In this document: positions 18,182-26,829 of the stretch, one piece after another
Position numbering within the stretch: the first letter of the stretch is position 1
Layout: the number at the start of each line of letters is the position of its first letter
Source of the DNA: Nocardioides cavernae
GTDB taxonomy: Bacteria; Actinomycetota; Actinomycetes; Propionibacteriales; Nocardioidaceae
DNA length: 64,000 nucleotides
Direction of reading: 5' to 3'
Assembly (NCBI RefSeq): GCF_013410035.1
Contig: NZ_JACCBW010000001.1
Location: 1,364,001 to 1,428,000, forward strand
Notes under the pieces: generated by a model
Told to the model about the DNA's origin: nothing
What the model saw: the letters and a program-made list of their open reading frames with translations, nothing else
The model's database searches: none
Program-made: the position numbers and the translations under genes

Positions 18182-18248
18182 CCGCCGCACGTGCGGCGGT
18201 CCTGGCCCCTCGCCGGCCGATCTCGCGACCACAACCGCCGCACGTGCG
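18182..18248. repeat. Palindrome-ended 62-bp repeat, copy 1
   Basis: A perfect 18-bp palindrome CCGCCGCACGTGCGGCGG at 18182-18199 opens the element. The 62-bp unit runs 18187-18248: it starts GCACGTGCGGCGGTC and TGGCC after one variable base, has 19 variable bases, then GACCACA, one variable base and CCGCCGCACGTGCG. The ends are inverted repeats of each other (12 exact bases, then partial), so the unit can fold into one long stem-loop. It starts a few bases after the GNAT gene stop and could also terminate its transcript. A second unit of the same length sits after the next gene. Confidence 0.8.
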
Positions 18249-18303
18249 AGTGGGCTGTGGATGGCGGGCACTCCACCACCGCCGATGCGGCGACCATCGC
18301 TGC

Positions 18304-19230
18304 ATGAGCTTCGACCCCCGGACGCCGTTCCTGCGCCGTGACGCGATCGAGGCCGGGGTGAGCCCGAGGACGCTGCGCGGACCGCGCTTCCGTGTCGTGC
18401 TGCCCGGCGCCTACGTCGCTGCGTCGACCGTGGTCACCCCGGTCGTACGCGTGCGCGCCGCGCTGCTGCCGTACGCCGGGGTGGCGTGGGCCAGCCACGC
18501 CTCGGCCGCCCGGGTGTACGACCTGCCCATCCCGACGATCGCGGACGAGCACGTCAGCGTCGCGCGGGCCGGCCTGCGGCGCCGTCACCGCGGCGTCCGG
18601 GCACACGTCGGAGGGGACGCGCCGGTCCGGGTGGTCGAGGGGGTCGTGGTCTCGGCCCCGGAGATGCTCTTCGTGGAGATGGCGGGCATGCTCACGCTCG
18701 TCGACCTCGTCATCCTGGGCGACGCGATGGTGCGACGACGGCTGGTCACCCCGCAGGACCTCCTGGAGTTCGCCGACGCCGTCCGGCACAAGGCCGCCGC
18801 GCCGGCGCGGCGCGCCGCGGCGTACGTCCGCGCCGGCGTCGACTCGCCGATGGAGACCCGGCTCCGGATGCTCATCGTGCTGGCCGGACTGCCCGAGCCG
18901 GAGGTCAACGTCGTCATCCGCGACGAGACGGGCGACGTCGTGCGCAAGCACGACCTCGGCTATCCCACGGCCAAGGTCGCGATCGAGTACGACGGCAAGG
19001 TGCACGTCCTCACCGTCGAGGCGTGGGAGGCCGACCTCGCCCGGCGCGACGCGAGCGACGACGCCGGCTGGCGCCTCCTGCCCGTCGTCAGCTCGGGGAT
19101 CTTCCGCCGCCCGGAGGAGACCCTGCGCCGCATCCACCGCGTGCTGCGCTCGCGCGGCCTGCCGGGCGTACCCCTCCGGCTCACCGACGACTGGCGGGCG
19201 CACTTCCCCGGTCACGCCGACGCCGCCTGA
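18304..19230 (+). CDS. AbiEi/DUF559-like protein with PD-(D/E)xK-type C-terminus
   Basis: A 308-residue protein of the actinobacterial group with an AbiEi-like N-terminus and an endonuclease-like C-terminus. The N-terminal part ([22 protein letters not shown]) looks like the HTH segment of AbiEi-like antitoxins. The C-terminal part (about 185-290) resembles DUF559/Vsr-type nucleases: [16 protein letters not shown], then [18 protein letters not shown] with Asp and Glu spaced as in a PD-ExK site. The second half of a strict ExK motif is Glu-Tyr-Asp-Gly, so catalysis is uncertain. There is no partner toxin gene. The gene is flanked directly on both sides by the 62-bp repeat; the downstream copy begins at the base after the stop codon. 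Confidence 0.7.
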   Translation: MSFDPRTPFLRRDAIEAGVSPRTLRGPRFRVVLPGAYVAASTVVTPVVRVRAALLPYAGVAWASHASAARVYDLPIPTIADEHVSVARAGLRRRHRGVRAHVGGDAPVRVVEGVVVSAPEMLFVEMAGMLTLVDLVILGDAMVRRRLVTPQDLLEFADAVRHKAAAPARRAAAYVRAGVDSPMETRLRMLIVLAGLPEPEVNVVIRDETGDVVRKHDLGYPTAKVAIEYDGKVHVLTVEAWEADLARRDASDDAGWRLLPVVSSGIFRRPEETLRRIHRVLRSRGLPGVPLRLTDDWRAHFPGHADAA

Positions 19231-19296
19231 GCACGTGCGGCGGTCATGGCCGTCGATCGGTCCGGACGGGGACCACATCCGCCGCACGTGCGGCGG
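19231..19296. repeat. Palindrome-ended 62-bp repeat, copy 2
   Basis: The unit runs 19231-19292, exactly 62 bp as in copy 1. The two copies agree at their ends (first 21 and last 22 bases, each with one difference) and differ in the 19-bp centre. The perfect 18-bp palindrome CCGCCGCACGTGCGGCGG lies at the right end here (19279-19296), whereas in copy 1 it is at the left, so the pair is arranged with the full palindromes outermost around the nuclease-like gene. Confidence 0.8.
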
Positions 19297-19309
19297 CAGG
19301 GTCCAGCGA

Positions 19310-19315
19310 TAGAGT
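19310..19315 (+). promoter_or_regulatory. -10 hexamer TAGAGT of arcA
   Basis: TAGAGT ends seven bases before the arcA ATG, only 13 bases downstream of the repeat, so any -35 contact would fall inside the repeat's right arm. Confidence 0.55.
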
Positions 19316-19322
19316 CCGCGGC

Positions 19323-20549
19323 ATGGCAGAGACTCCCCACGGGGCTGACAGCGAGGTCGGCCGCCTGGCCACCGTCATGCTCCACCGCCCCGGCAACGAG
19401 CTGAAGCGGCTGACGCCCCGCAACAACGACCGCCTGCTCTTCGACGGCATCCCGTGGGTGAGCCGGGCGCAGGAGGAGCACGACGCCTTCGCCGAGACGC
19501 TGCGCGAGCGTGGCGTGGAGGTCCTCTACCTCACCGAGCTGCTCACCGAGACCCTCGAGAGCGAGCTCGCCCGCAACCATGCGATCACGAGCGCGCTGTC
19601 GGGGCTGCACCTCGGCGACACCATGCGGCGCTACCTCGCGTCCGCGCTCAAGGACCTCGCGCCGGCCGAGCTGACCGACGTGCTGACCGCCGGCATCCGC
19701 AACGACGAGGTCAAGGGCGGCCACGGCCTGGTCACCAGCCTGCTCGACCCGCACGACTTCCTCATCGACCCGCTGCCCAACCTGCTCTTCACGCGCGACT
19801 CCAGCGTCTGGGTGCGCGACCGCGTCGCCGTCACCAGCCTCGCGATGCCGGCGCGCAAGCGCGAGACCCAGCTGACCGAGCTCATCTACACCGAGCACCC
19901 GCGCTTCGCCGGCACCCGCAAGATCCACGGCTGGCACAACGAGCACGTCGAGGGCGGCGACGTCCTGCTGCTCGCGCCCGGCGTGATCGCGGTCGGGGTG
20001 GGCGAGCGTACGACCCCGGCGGGCGTCGAGCGGCTGGCGCGTCAGGTCTTCCACGCCGGCCTCGCGCACAGCGTGCTGGCCGTGCCGATCGCGCAGGAGC
20101 GCGCCACGATGCACCTCGACACCGTCTGCACGATGGTCGACGTGGACAAGGTCGTGATGTACCCCAACGTCGCCGACACCCTTCGCGCCGTCACCGTGAC
20201 GCTGGCCGACCCCGGGTCGGGCGAGTCCGACCTGACGCTCGCGGTGAGCGAGTCCGAGCCGTTCCTCGTCGCGGCGGCCAAGGCGATGCAGATCGACACC
20301 CTGCACCAGATCGACACCGGCCTCGACCCGGTCACCGCCGAGCGCGAGCAGTGGGACGACGGCAACAACACCCTGGCCCTCGCGCCGCGGGTGGCCGTGG
20401 CCTACGAGCGCAACGACGAGACCAACGACCGGCTCGAGGACGCCGGCATCGAGGTCGTCCGGATCGCCGGGTCCGAGCTCGGCTCGGGTCGCGGCGGTCC
20501 GCGCTGCATGAGCTGCCCGATCGCCCGGGAGCCCCTGCACACCGACTGA
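19323..20549 (+). CDS. arcA: Arginine deiminase
   Basis: A 408-residue amidinotransferase-fold enzyme that hydrolyses arginine to citrulline and ammonia. Visible active-site blocks are [28 protein letters not shown] (Glu and His of the catalytic set), and the nucleophilic Cys near the end in [10 protein letters not shown]. Length and start match the family. No ornithine carbamoyltransferase or carbamate kinase is nearby, so this is a solitary arcA rather than a full arginine fermentation operon, as is common in actinobacteria. Confidence 0.95.
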   Translation: MAETPHGADSEVGRLATVMLHRPGNELKRLTPRNNDRLLFDGIPWVSRAQEEHDAFAETLRERGVEVLYLTELLTETLESELARNHAITSALSGLHLGDTMRRYLASALKDLAPAELTDVLTAGIRNDEVKGGHGLVTSLLDPHDFLIDPLPNLLFTRDSSVWVRDRVAVTSLAMPARKRETQLTELIYTEHPRFAGTRKIHGWHNEHVEGGDVLLLAPGVIAVGVGERTTPAGVERLARQVFHAGLAHSVLAVPIAQERATMHLDTVCTMVDVDKVVMYPNVADTLRAVTVTLADPGSGESDLTLAVSESEPFLVAAAKAMQIDTLHQIDTGLDPVTAEREQWDDGNNTLALAPRVAVAYERNDETNDRLEDAGIEVVRIAGSELGSGRGGPRCMSCPIAREPLHTD

Positions 20550-20619
20550 GGGTCGATGTCGGTGAACACCCGTTGACCGAAAACCCATCACCCGGTCGGC
20601 GCTGGCTCGTTGTCGGGGC

Positions 20620-20994
20620 ATGACCGACTCCATCCTCGACGCCCTCGACCCCGCGGACGCCCGGCGCGTGGTGGCCGCGGGTCGCGCGCTGACGCTCCCC
20701 CAGGGCTGGTCGCCCATCGCGGAGAGCACCCCGGCCGACAAGGCCTACCTCATCACCGACGGCGAGGTCTCGGTCCGCAGGGGCGGCGTCGAGATCGCGA
20801 CCCTGGGTCCCGGCGCGGTCGTCGGGGAGGCGGCCATCGTCAACCGCACCCTGCGCTCGGCCACCGTCGTCGCCCTGACGCCGCTGCGGGTGGTCCACTT
20901 CACCAGCGACCAGCTCGAGGAGCTCGCCGACGAGGTGCCGGCCTTCGGGGCGGCGCTGCGCGCTGCCGCCGCGGGACGCTCGTCCGGGGGCTGA
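20620..20994 (+). CDS. Stand-alone cyclic-nucleotide-binding domain protein
   Basis: A 124-residue protein consisting of one CNB domain. The phosphate-binding cassette is VVGEAAIVNRTLRSATV: Gly-Glu and the later Arg-Ser-Ala match the residues that hold the ribose and phosphate of cAMP. There is no helix-turn-helix or kinase domain, so it is not a CRP-type regulator. It ends 5 bases before a class III cyclase gene; the pair probably forms one signalling unit in which the CNB protein reads or buffers the product of the cyclase. Confidence 0.85.
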   Translation: MTDSILDALDPADARRVVAAGRALTLPQGWSPIAESTPADKAYLITDGEVSVRRGGVEIATLGPGAVVGEAAIVNRTLRSATVVALTPLRVVHFTSDQLEELADEVPAFGAALRAAAAGRSSGG

Positions 20995-20999
20995 CGCCC

Positions 21000-22052
21000 G
21001 TGCCCGGCCCGGACGGCCCGGACGCCGCCGACGACGCGGGAGGCGTGCCAGGCGTGGACGAGGCGGGCGGCGGGCTGCCCCCCGACGTCGCCGACGCGAT
21101 GGAGGCCTTCCTGCTCGGCCAGGCCCCGAGCCTGACGCGGGTCCAGGTCGCCGAGCGCGCGGGCGTGCCCCTCGACCTGGCCGTCACGCTGTGGCACCAG
21201 CTCGGCTTCCCGCACCACGACGACGAGGACGTCGCCTTCACCGAGGGCGACGTCGAGGCGCTGCGGCTCACCTCCGACCTGGTCCGGATCGGCATCCTGC
21301 CCGCGGACTCGCAGGCCGCGCTGGTCCGCACCCTGGGTCGCAGCTTCGCCCGGCTCGCCGAGTGGCAGACCACGCTCCTGGCCGGCCTCGCCGTCGAGGG
21401 CGAGGACCCCGGGTCCGCGGCGACCCAGCTCGCCACGGACGTGCTGCCGCGCGTGGAGTCGCTCCAGGCGTACGTCTGGCGCCGGCACCTCGCGAACGCC
21501 GCGCAGCACCTCCTCGAGGACGCCGGCGGGCTGACCTCGAGCGAGTCGGTGCTGTCGGTCTGCTTCGTCGACATCGTCGGCTACACGACCCGCAGCCGCA
21601 GCCTCGACGGCACCGAGCTGGTGCAGTGGGTCGACGCCTTCGAGCAGGACACCACGACGCTGGTCGTCGACCACGGCGGCCAGGTCATCAAGACCATCGG
21701 GGACGAGGTGCTCTTCACCGTCGCCGACCCCGCGTCCGCGGTCGCCGTGGCGATGGCGCTCACGGCCCGCGGTGACGACGAGGACGACGCGTTCCCCCGG
21801 GTGCGCGCCGGGATCGCGCACGGACCGGTGGTCCGGCGCCTCGGCGACGTCTTCGGCTCCACCGTCAATGCGGCGTCGCGGCTCACCTCGGCCGCCCGCC
21901 CCGGCTCGGTCCTCGTCGACGCGGGGTTGCACGACGCGCTCGCGACGGACGGAGACGACGACCCCTGGCGCTGGCGGCGGGTGCGCCGCGTCTCGGCGAA
22001 GGGGTTCACCGACCTCGCGGCCTGGCGGGTGCGCGAGCACCTGCGCGCGTGA
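21000..22052 (+). CDS. Class III adenylate cyclase with Rv1264-like regulatory domain
   Basis: A 350-residue cyclase. Residues 25-170 form a helical regulatory region like the autoinhibitory, pH-responsive N-terminus of mycobacterial Rv1264. The catalytic domain (185-340) shows the metal Asp in CFVDIVGYTTRS, a second metal Asp in TIGDEVLF with the adenine-specifying Lys just before (QVIKTIGDE), and Asn and Arg spaced four apart in STVNAASRL for transition-state binding. All residues needed for ATP-to-cAMP conversion appear present. The GTG at 21000 is 5 bases after the CNB gene; no in-frame ATG precedes the conserved region. Confidence 0.88.
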   Translation: MPGPDGPDAADDAGGVPGVDEAGGGLPPDVADAMEAFLLGQAPSLTRVQVAERAGVPLDLAVTLWHQLGFPHHDDEDVAFTEGDVEALRLTSDLVRIGILPADSQAALVRTLGRSFARLAEWQTTLLAGLAVEGEDPGSAATQLATDVLPRVESLQAYVWRRHLANAAQHLLEDAGGLTSSESVLSVCFVDIVGYTTRSRSLDGTELVQWVDAFEQDTTTLVVDHGGQVIKTIGDEVLFTVADPASAVAVAMALTARGDDEDDAFPRVRAGIAHGPVVRRLGDVFGSTVNAASRLTSAARPGSVLVDAGLHDALATDGDDDPWRWRRVRRVSAKGFTDLAAWRVREHLRA

Positions 22053-22064
22053 GACGCCCCGGGC

Positions 22065-24935
22065 TCAGCGCTCGGCGTCGACCAACCGGGCGAGCTCGGT
22101 GCGTGAAGCGACGCCCACCTTGCGGAAGATGTTGCGCAGGTGGCTCTCGACCGTCTTGGTCGACAGGTAGGTCCGCCGGGCGATCTCGGGGTTGGTGAGG
22201 CGGTCCACGACCAGGTCGGCGATCTCGCGCTCGCGCGCGGTCAGCGCCGCCAGCCCGGCGGCACCGCTCCCGACGGTCGTACGCCGGTGCGGGCGTCGGC
22301 CCACCCGCCCGAGCTCGCGCTCGGCCTCGTCGCGGAACCGCACCGAGCCGCACGCGTCGAGGACCTCGGCGGCCTCGGTCCACAGGACGACCGCGCCGCC
22401 CTCGTCCCCCAGCGCGTGCCGGGCGCGGCCCGCGAGCACCCGGGCCCGGGCCGCGTCGACCCGCGCGCCCGCCCGGTCGGCGTCCGCTGCCGCGGCCAGC
22501 GCCTCCTCGACCGCACGCGCGTGCTCGCCGGCGGCGTGGGCGCAGGCCGCCTGCGCGCGGTGCGCGAGCGCGCTCGCGAACGGGAGCCCGACCGCCTCGG
22601 CCCTGGCGCTCGCGCGGGCAGCGGCCGCCTCGGCCGAGGCGTGGTCGCCGAGCGCCAGGTGGGCACGCACGGCGGTGTCGAACAGGTAGGTGCGCCAGCC
22701 GCCCGGGATGCCGTCGAGCCCCGGACCCCCGCACCGGGCGTACAAGGTCTCGAGGGCGGCCTCGGGGCGACCGCGCTCGCACTCGACGAAGGACAGCACC
22801 GCGCCGGCCCACGTCGTGATGACCGAGTCCGCGCGGCTCTCGGCCAGCGTCAGGCTCTCCTGCGCGTGGCCGAGCGCCTCGTCGAGGCGACCGGCGACCG
22901 CCTGCGCGAACGCGAGGTTGAACAGGCCCCACGCCGTGGTCTCGGGACGGCGGGCGGCCCGCGCCGCCTCGACCATGGCGTCGCAGTGCCGGACGGAGTC
23001 CTCGACGCGCCCGGCCACCCACAGCGCGGTGCCGTAGGCCGGGCCCAGGGTCGGCATGACCCACAGGTCGCCCGCGGCACGCGCGTACGCCAGGCCGCGG
23101 GCGGCGTGCTCGATGCAGTCGTCGTAGCGGTCGAGGTAGAGCTCGGCTCCCGTGATCCCGCCGAGGACGTCGAGGCGCCGGACGTGGTCCTCCTCGGTCA
23201 GCGTGGGCAGCACGGCGAGGGCGGACCCGAGGTGTGCCTGCGCGGTGGCCGTCTCCCCGCCGAGGGCATGGGCGAACGCCGCCGCGGCGTGGGCCGCGGC
23301 CGACAGGACGGGTCGCTGGAGGCGCTCCGCCTCGGCGACGGCCGCGGACGTCCACGTCCCCACGGCGCCGGCGTCGCGGTCGTAGAAGGCGTCCATCACC
23401 ATCGCGATCATCACCGACACCGCCAGCTCGCCGCCGTCGAGCCCCTCCAGGGTGCCCACGAGGCGGGCGTGCGCGTCGGCGTACCTGCCCAGCCCCTGCT
23501 CGATCGCCACGCAGGTCAGCGCCAGCTCGACCCGGCTCTCGTCGTCGGACGCCAGCCCGAGCGCCTCGACCGCGGCGTCGAGGGCGGCCTCGGGCCGGCC
23601 GAGCGCGGCGAGCAGGGGCGGGAGCCGGCGCACCAGCCGGAGCCGCGGCTCGCGACCCGCCGCCGCGGGCAGCAGCCGCAGCGCCGCACGCAACCAGCGC
23701 ACCGCCGTCTCCGGTGCGCGCCCGGCCGTGAGGGCCGCCGCCTCGGTCAGCACGTCCACCGCCACGAGGTCACCGGGCCGGGCGGAGTGCTCGAGGTGGC
23801 CGGCCAGGTCGGGCGCCGGCGCGCCCAGCTCGGCGAGCCCGGCGGCGCACCGCTCGTGCAGCACGAGGCGCCGACCCGGCGGCAGCGCGTCGTAGACCGC
23901 CCGGCGCACGAGCGGGTGGCGGAACGCGAACTGCCGTGGGACGTCGCCGCTCTCCACGATCCCGCGACGCACCAACCGGTCGATGAGGTCGTACGCGCTC
24001 TCGTCGTCGACCTCGGCGACCCAGCCGACCAGGTCCAGCCCGAACGGGTCCCCGACGACCGCGGCCGCCTCGGCGAAGCCGCGGGCCGGACCCGAGCGGT
24101 CGAGCTCGGCCAGGATCGCCTGCGAGATCGCGGGCGGCAGGCCGTCGGCCGCACCTCCGAGGCGGGTGGTCGCCCCGGAGAGGGTCAGCAGGTAGAACGG
24201 GTTGCCGCCGGTGACGCGGTGCAGGTCCGCGACGGAGTCACCGTCGCCGACCCCCATCAGCTCGGCGGTCTGGGCCGCGTCGAGCGGCTGCACCTCGACA
24301 TACCTCGCGGTGCCGTCGTAGACCGCACGCGCGACGTCGGCGGCCAGGTCGGCGTCGACCTGGCGCGGGCGGTACGCACCGACGAGCAGGACGCGGGCGC
24401 GGCCCGGGCGGCGCAGCAGGTAGCCGAAGAGCTCGAGGGACGACCGGTCGGCCCAGTGGAGGTCGTCGAGCACCAGCACGAGCGGTCGCCGGCGCGAGAG
24501 GACCTCGAGCACCGAACGGATCGCGGCGTAGCCGTCGACGCGCTGCTCGGGGGTGCCGGCACGGCGCCCTCCCGTCGCATCCGGTGCGTCCGGTGTCGCT
24601 GGGACGTCGAGCGAGGGCAGGAGGGCGGCGAGCTCGACGCGGTCGGCCGCGGTCAGCTCGTCGAGGAGGTCGCCGTCCAGCGAGCGCAGGTGGGCCTCGA
24701 GCGCGTCGACGAACGGCCCGAGCGGACGCTCCTCGAACTCCGAGGCGCGACCGGTGAGCACCAGGCCCCCCAGCTCCTCGACCCGCGCCCGGAGCACGCT
24801 GAGCAGGAAGGTCTTGCCGATGCCGGGGTCGCCCGCGACGACGGCCGCCGAGCCCTCCCCGCGGAAGGCCTCCTCGACGGCACGCACCAGCGCGCGGAGC
24901 TCAGCCTCCCGCCCGACGAGATCCGTGCGCGCCAC
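22065..24935 (-). CDS. Large LuxR-type regulator with AAA/STAND ATPase domain
   Basis: A 956-residue LAL-type regulator. The AAA domain begins LVGREAELRALVRAV with Walker A GDPGIGKT (35-42) and Walker B LVLVLDDLHWAD (about 150). The centre (about 380-870) is a helical TPR-like region rich in Ala, and the C-terminal LuxR HTH (about 895-956) has LTAREREIADLVVDRLTNPEIA and STKTVESHLRNIFRKVGV. Such proteins activate transcription after binding ATP and a small inducer. The GTG at 24935 is preceded by a strong GGGGAGGGGG ribosome site; an upstream ATG in frame lacks one. The target genes are not evident. Confidence 0.9.
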   Translation of the reverse strand: MARTDLVGREAELRALVRAVEEAFRGEGSAAVVAGDPGIGKTFLLSVLRARVEELGGLVLTGRASEFEERPLGPFVDALEAHLRSLDGDLLDELTAADRVELAALLPSLDVPATPDAPDATGGRRAGTPEQRVDGYAAIRSVLEVLSRRRPLVLVLDDLHWADRSSLELFGYLLRRPGRARVLLVGAYRPRQVDADLAADVARAVYDGTARYVEVQPLDAAQTAELMGVGDGDSVADLHRVTGGNPFYLLTLSGATTRLGGAADGLPPAISQAILAELDRSGPARGFAEAAAVVGDPFGLDLVGWVAEVDDESAYDLIDRLVRRGIVESGDVPRQFAFRHPLVRRAVYDALPPGRRLVLHERCAAGLAELGAPAPDLAGHLEHSARPGDLVAVDVLTEAAALTAGRAPETAVRWLRAALRLLPAAAGREPRLRLVRRLPPLLAALGRPEAALDAAVEALGLASDDESRVELALTCVAIEQGLGRYADAHARLVGTLEGLDGGELAVSVMIAMVMDAFYDRDAGAVGTWTSAAVAEAERLQRPVLSAAAHAAAAFAHALGGETATAQAHLGSALAVLPTLTEEDHVRRLDVLGGITGAELYLDRYDDCIEHAARGLAYARAAGDLWVMPTLGPAYGTALWVAGRVEDSVRHCDAMVEAARAARRPETTAWGLFNLAFAQAVAGRLDEALGHAQESLTLAESRADSVITTWAGAVLSFVECERGRPEAALETLYARCGGPGLDGIPGGWRTYLFDTAVRAHLALGDHASAEAAAARASARAEAVGLPFASALAHRAQAACAHAAGEHARAVEEALAAAADADRAGARVDAARARVLAGRARHALGDEGGAVVLWTEAAEVLDACGSVRFRDEAERELGRVGRRPHRRTTVGSGAAGLAALTAREREIADLVVDRLTNPEIARRTYLSTKTVESHLRNIFRKVGVASRTELARLVDAER

Positions 24936-25097
24936 GCGTCCCCCTCCCCGGACTCGGCCGGGACTCAGGATAGGGCGATCCGGCGCCGGCGCCATGCCCC
25001 AGCCGAGGTACGCCGCGCGGTCCAGGGTGCGGTTCAGGGTGCGGATCAGGGTGTCCGCCCGATGTGGTGGGGACGCCGCGCCGACAGCCTCGTCGTC

Positions 25098-25340
25098 ATG
25101 CCCGAGTTCCGCCTCTGCCACCACCACACGCCCGACGAGTGCGGCGCCGCCGTCGCCTCCTGGCGCGGCTCCACCAGCCCTCTGCGGGGGCGCCCGGCGA
25201 CCGCGTCCTGCGCGTTCGGCGGTCACCACGTCTGGTGGGACGTCGAGGCCGACGACCGGGAGGCGGCGCTCTCGCTGCTGCCCGGCTTCGTGGCACACCG
25301 CACCGAGGTCGTGCGCGTCACCGCGCTCGACATCCCCTGA
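25098..25340 (+). CDS. Conserved small hypothetical protein
   Basis: An 80-residue protein starting MPEFRLCHHHTPDECGAAV. It resembles short actinobacterial proteins of unknown function with a C-terminal hydrophobic strand pattern (SLLPGFVAHRTEVVRVTALDIP), possibly a ferredoxin-like alpha/beta fold similar to DUF4242-type proteins. His3 and the two Cys near the N-terminus (LCHHH...ECG) could bind a metal. No function can be assigned. It is divergent from the LuxR regulator and 27 bases ahead of a short open frame. Confidence 0.6.
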   Translation: MPEFRLCHHHTPDECGAAVASWRGSTSPLRGRPATASCAFGGHHVWWDVEADDREAALSLLPGFVAHRTEVVRVTALDIP

Positions 25341-25367
25341 CCGCACCACCGACCGAGGAGTCCTCCC

Positions 25368-25460
25368 ATGCCCGTCCCGCACACCACCCTGTCCCACCCG
25401 GCGTCCCACCCGGCCCTCGTCGGCATCCTCGGCAAGGCCGGTCGTGCCACCGACCGCTGA
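25368..25460 (+). CDS. Possible 30-residue leader peptide upstream of EamA
   Basis: ATG at 25368 with a good GAGGAG ribosome site seven bases upstream; 30 codons ending TGA at 25460. The peptide is rich in His, Pro, Ser and Thr (MPVPHTTLSHPASHPA) and unlike the permease. It overlaps the EamA GTG start (25444) by 17 bases in another frame, so its translation could couple to or regulate the permease. A frameshift that removed the true permease start is an alternative, but the permease N-terminus looks complete. Confidence 0.45.
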   Translation: MPVPHTTLSHPASHPALVGILGKAGRATDR

Positions 25461-26427
25461 GCAGCTGCGCCCGCTGGGGGTCGCCGCCGGACTGGTCCTG
25501 TGCGCCTCGCTGGCCGTGCAGGGCTCGGCCGTGCTCTCGCACGCGATGTTCGCCGACCTGGGGGCCGGCGGCGTCTCCGGCCTGCGCTTCCTGCTCGCGG
25601 CCCTGCTCGCCCTGGTGCTCGTACGCCCGCGCTGGCGCGGACGCGACCCCGCCGCGTGGGCGTGGATCGCGGTCTACGGCACGGTCATCGCGGTGATGAA
25701 CCTCGCGATGTACCGCTCGCTGGAGCACCTGCCCCTGGGCGTCGCGGTGACCATCGAGCTCTGCGGGCCGCTCGCGCTCGGGGCGACCCGGCTGCCGCAC
25801 CCGGCCCTGCGGGTGTTCCCGGTGGTCAGCCTGGCCGGCCTGGTGCTGGTCGCGCGCCCCGGGGGCGGCCTGCCGCTCACCGGTCTCGCCCTGGCCGGCT
25901 GCGCCGCGCTCGGCCTGGCGGCGTACGCCGTCGTGGCGGAGCGGATCAGCGCGACCTCGGACGGCAACGGCTGGGAGGAGCTCGCCCTCGCGCTGGTCGT
26001 CGCGGCGGCCTGGACCCTGCCGCTCACCGCGGGGTCCCTGCCCGACGTCGAGGCCGGTCACCTGCCGCGTCTCGCCGTGGCGGCGGCGTTCGGGGTGCTG
26101 CTGGCCTTCGGCCTCGACTTCCTCGCCGTGCGCGTCAGCTCGGCGCGCGTGGTCGCGGTCCTGCTGTCCTTCGACCCGGTGCTGGGCGCCGTCCTGGGGT
26201 GGCTGTTCATGGCCCAGGACCTCGGCACGCCGACGCTGCTCGGGATCGCCCTCGTGGTCTCGGCGGGCGTCGTCACCTGCGGCCTGCACGGAGCGGCGGC
26301 CGGGGGCTCACACGGCGGCGCGCGGCGCGTACATGATCACGGCGACGCCGACGAGGCAGATCAGCGCCCCGGCGACGTCGTAGCGGTCGGGGCGGAAGCC
26401 GTCGGCGACCATGCCCCACGCGAGTGA
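25444..26427 (+). CDS. EamA/RhtA-type drug/metabolite transporter
   Basis: A 327-residue ten-helix permease of the DMT superfamily, closest in style to RhtA (threonine/homoserine exporter): [67 protein letters not shown]. The GTG at 25444 is weakly preceded by AAGG. The helical part ends near residue 285 ([15 protein letters not shown]); the last 40 residues (hydrophilic, ending VGDHAPRE) are translated across the 3' half of the convergent ynfA-like gene, a 120-base overlap. The exported substrate is not known. Confidence 0.8.
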   Translation: MPPTAEQLRPLGVAAGLVLCASLAVQGSAVLSHAMFADLGAGGVSGLRFLLAALLALVLVRPRWRGRDPAAWAWIAVYGTVIAVMNLAMYRSLEHLPLGVAVTIELCGPLALGATRLPHPALRVFPVVSLAGLVLVARPGGGLPLTGLALAGCAALGLAAYAVVAERISATSDGNGWEELALALVVAAAWTLPLTAGSLPDVEAGHLPRLAVAAAFGVLLAFGLDFLAVRVSSARVVAVLLSFDPVLGAVLGWLFMAQDLGTPTLLGIALVVSAGVVTCGLHGAAAGGSHGGARRVHDHGDADEADQRPGDVVAVGAEAVGDHAPRE

Positions 26428-26646
26428 CCCGGCGACGAAGACACCGCCGTACGCCGCGAGGATGCGCCCGAAGTGGGCGTCCGGCTGGAGCGTCGCGACG
26501 AAGCCGTAGACGCCGAGCGCGATGACGCCGGCTCCGATCCAAAGCCAGCCCCGGTGCTCGCGCACGCCCTGCCACACGAGCCAGGCGCCGCCGATCTCGG
26601 CGAGGGCGGCCAGGGCGAACAGGAGCAGGGACTTGGCGATCAGCAT
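26308..26646 (-). CDS. YnfA-family small membrane protein
   Basis: A 112-residue protein with four membrane helices and the family features [30 protein letters not shown] and [24 protein letters not shown]. The ATG at 26646 gives the standard family length. YnfA proteins belong to the small multidrug resistance-like group; transport activity is poorly defined. It converges on the EamA gene and shares 120 bases with its 3' end. Confidence 0.88.
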   Translation of the reverse strand: MLIAKSLLLFALAALAEIGGAWLVWQGVREHRGWLWIGAGVIALGVYGFVATLQPDAHFGRILAAYGGVFVAGSLAWGMVADGFRPDRYDVAGALICLVGVAVIMYAPRAAV

Positions 26647-26704
26647 GCGCCGAGTCTCGCAGCGAGGACCGTTCGGCGTGGCCGGCATGCCCGGGGACGT
26701 GAAA

Positions 26705-26744
26705 GCCCGGTCGTTGTTGACGGGGGAAACAACAACGACCGGGC
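26705..26744 (-). terminator. Perfect 15-bp hairpin
   Basis: Arms GCCCGGTCGTTGTTG (26705-26719) and CAACAACGACCGGGC (26730-26744) enclose a 10-base loop. Read on the minus strand it follows the DUF5926 gene by 85 bases and is trailed by TTTC, consistent with a terminator for that gene. The rest of the 183-base gap around it shows nothing else. Confidence 0.7.
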
Positions 26745-26829
26745 GATGACGAATCTACTCCGCTCGTGAGCGCACGCACAACCATTGGCCCGGTTGTGTT
26801 CGAAGCGTGGAGCGAACGTGGAGCGATCC

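Noticed and set aside
24936..25409. N-terminal extension of the LuxR-type regulator by about 158 residues
   Set aside because: The GTG at 24935 has the strong ribosome site; the extension covers the divergent small gene and is not domain-like.
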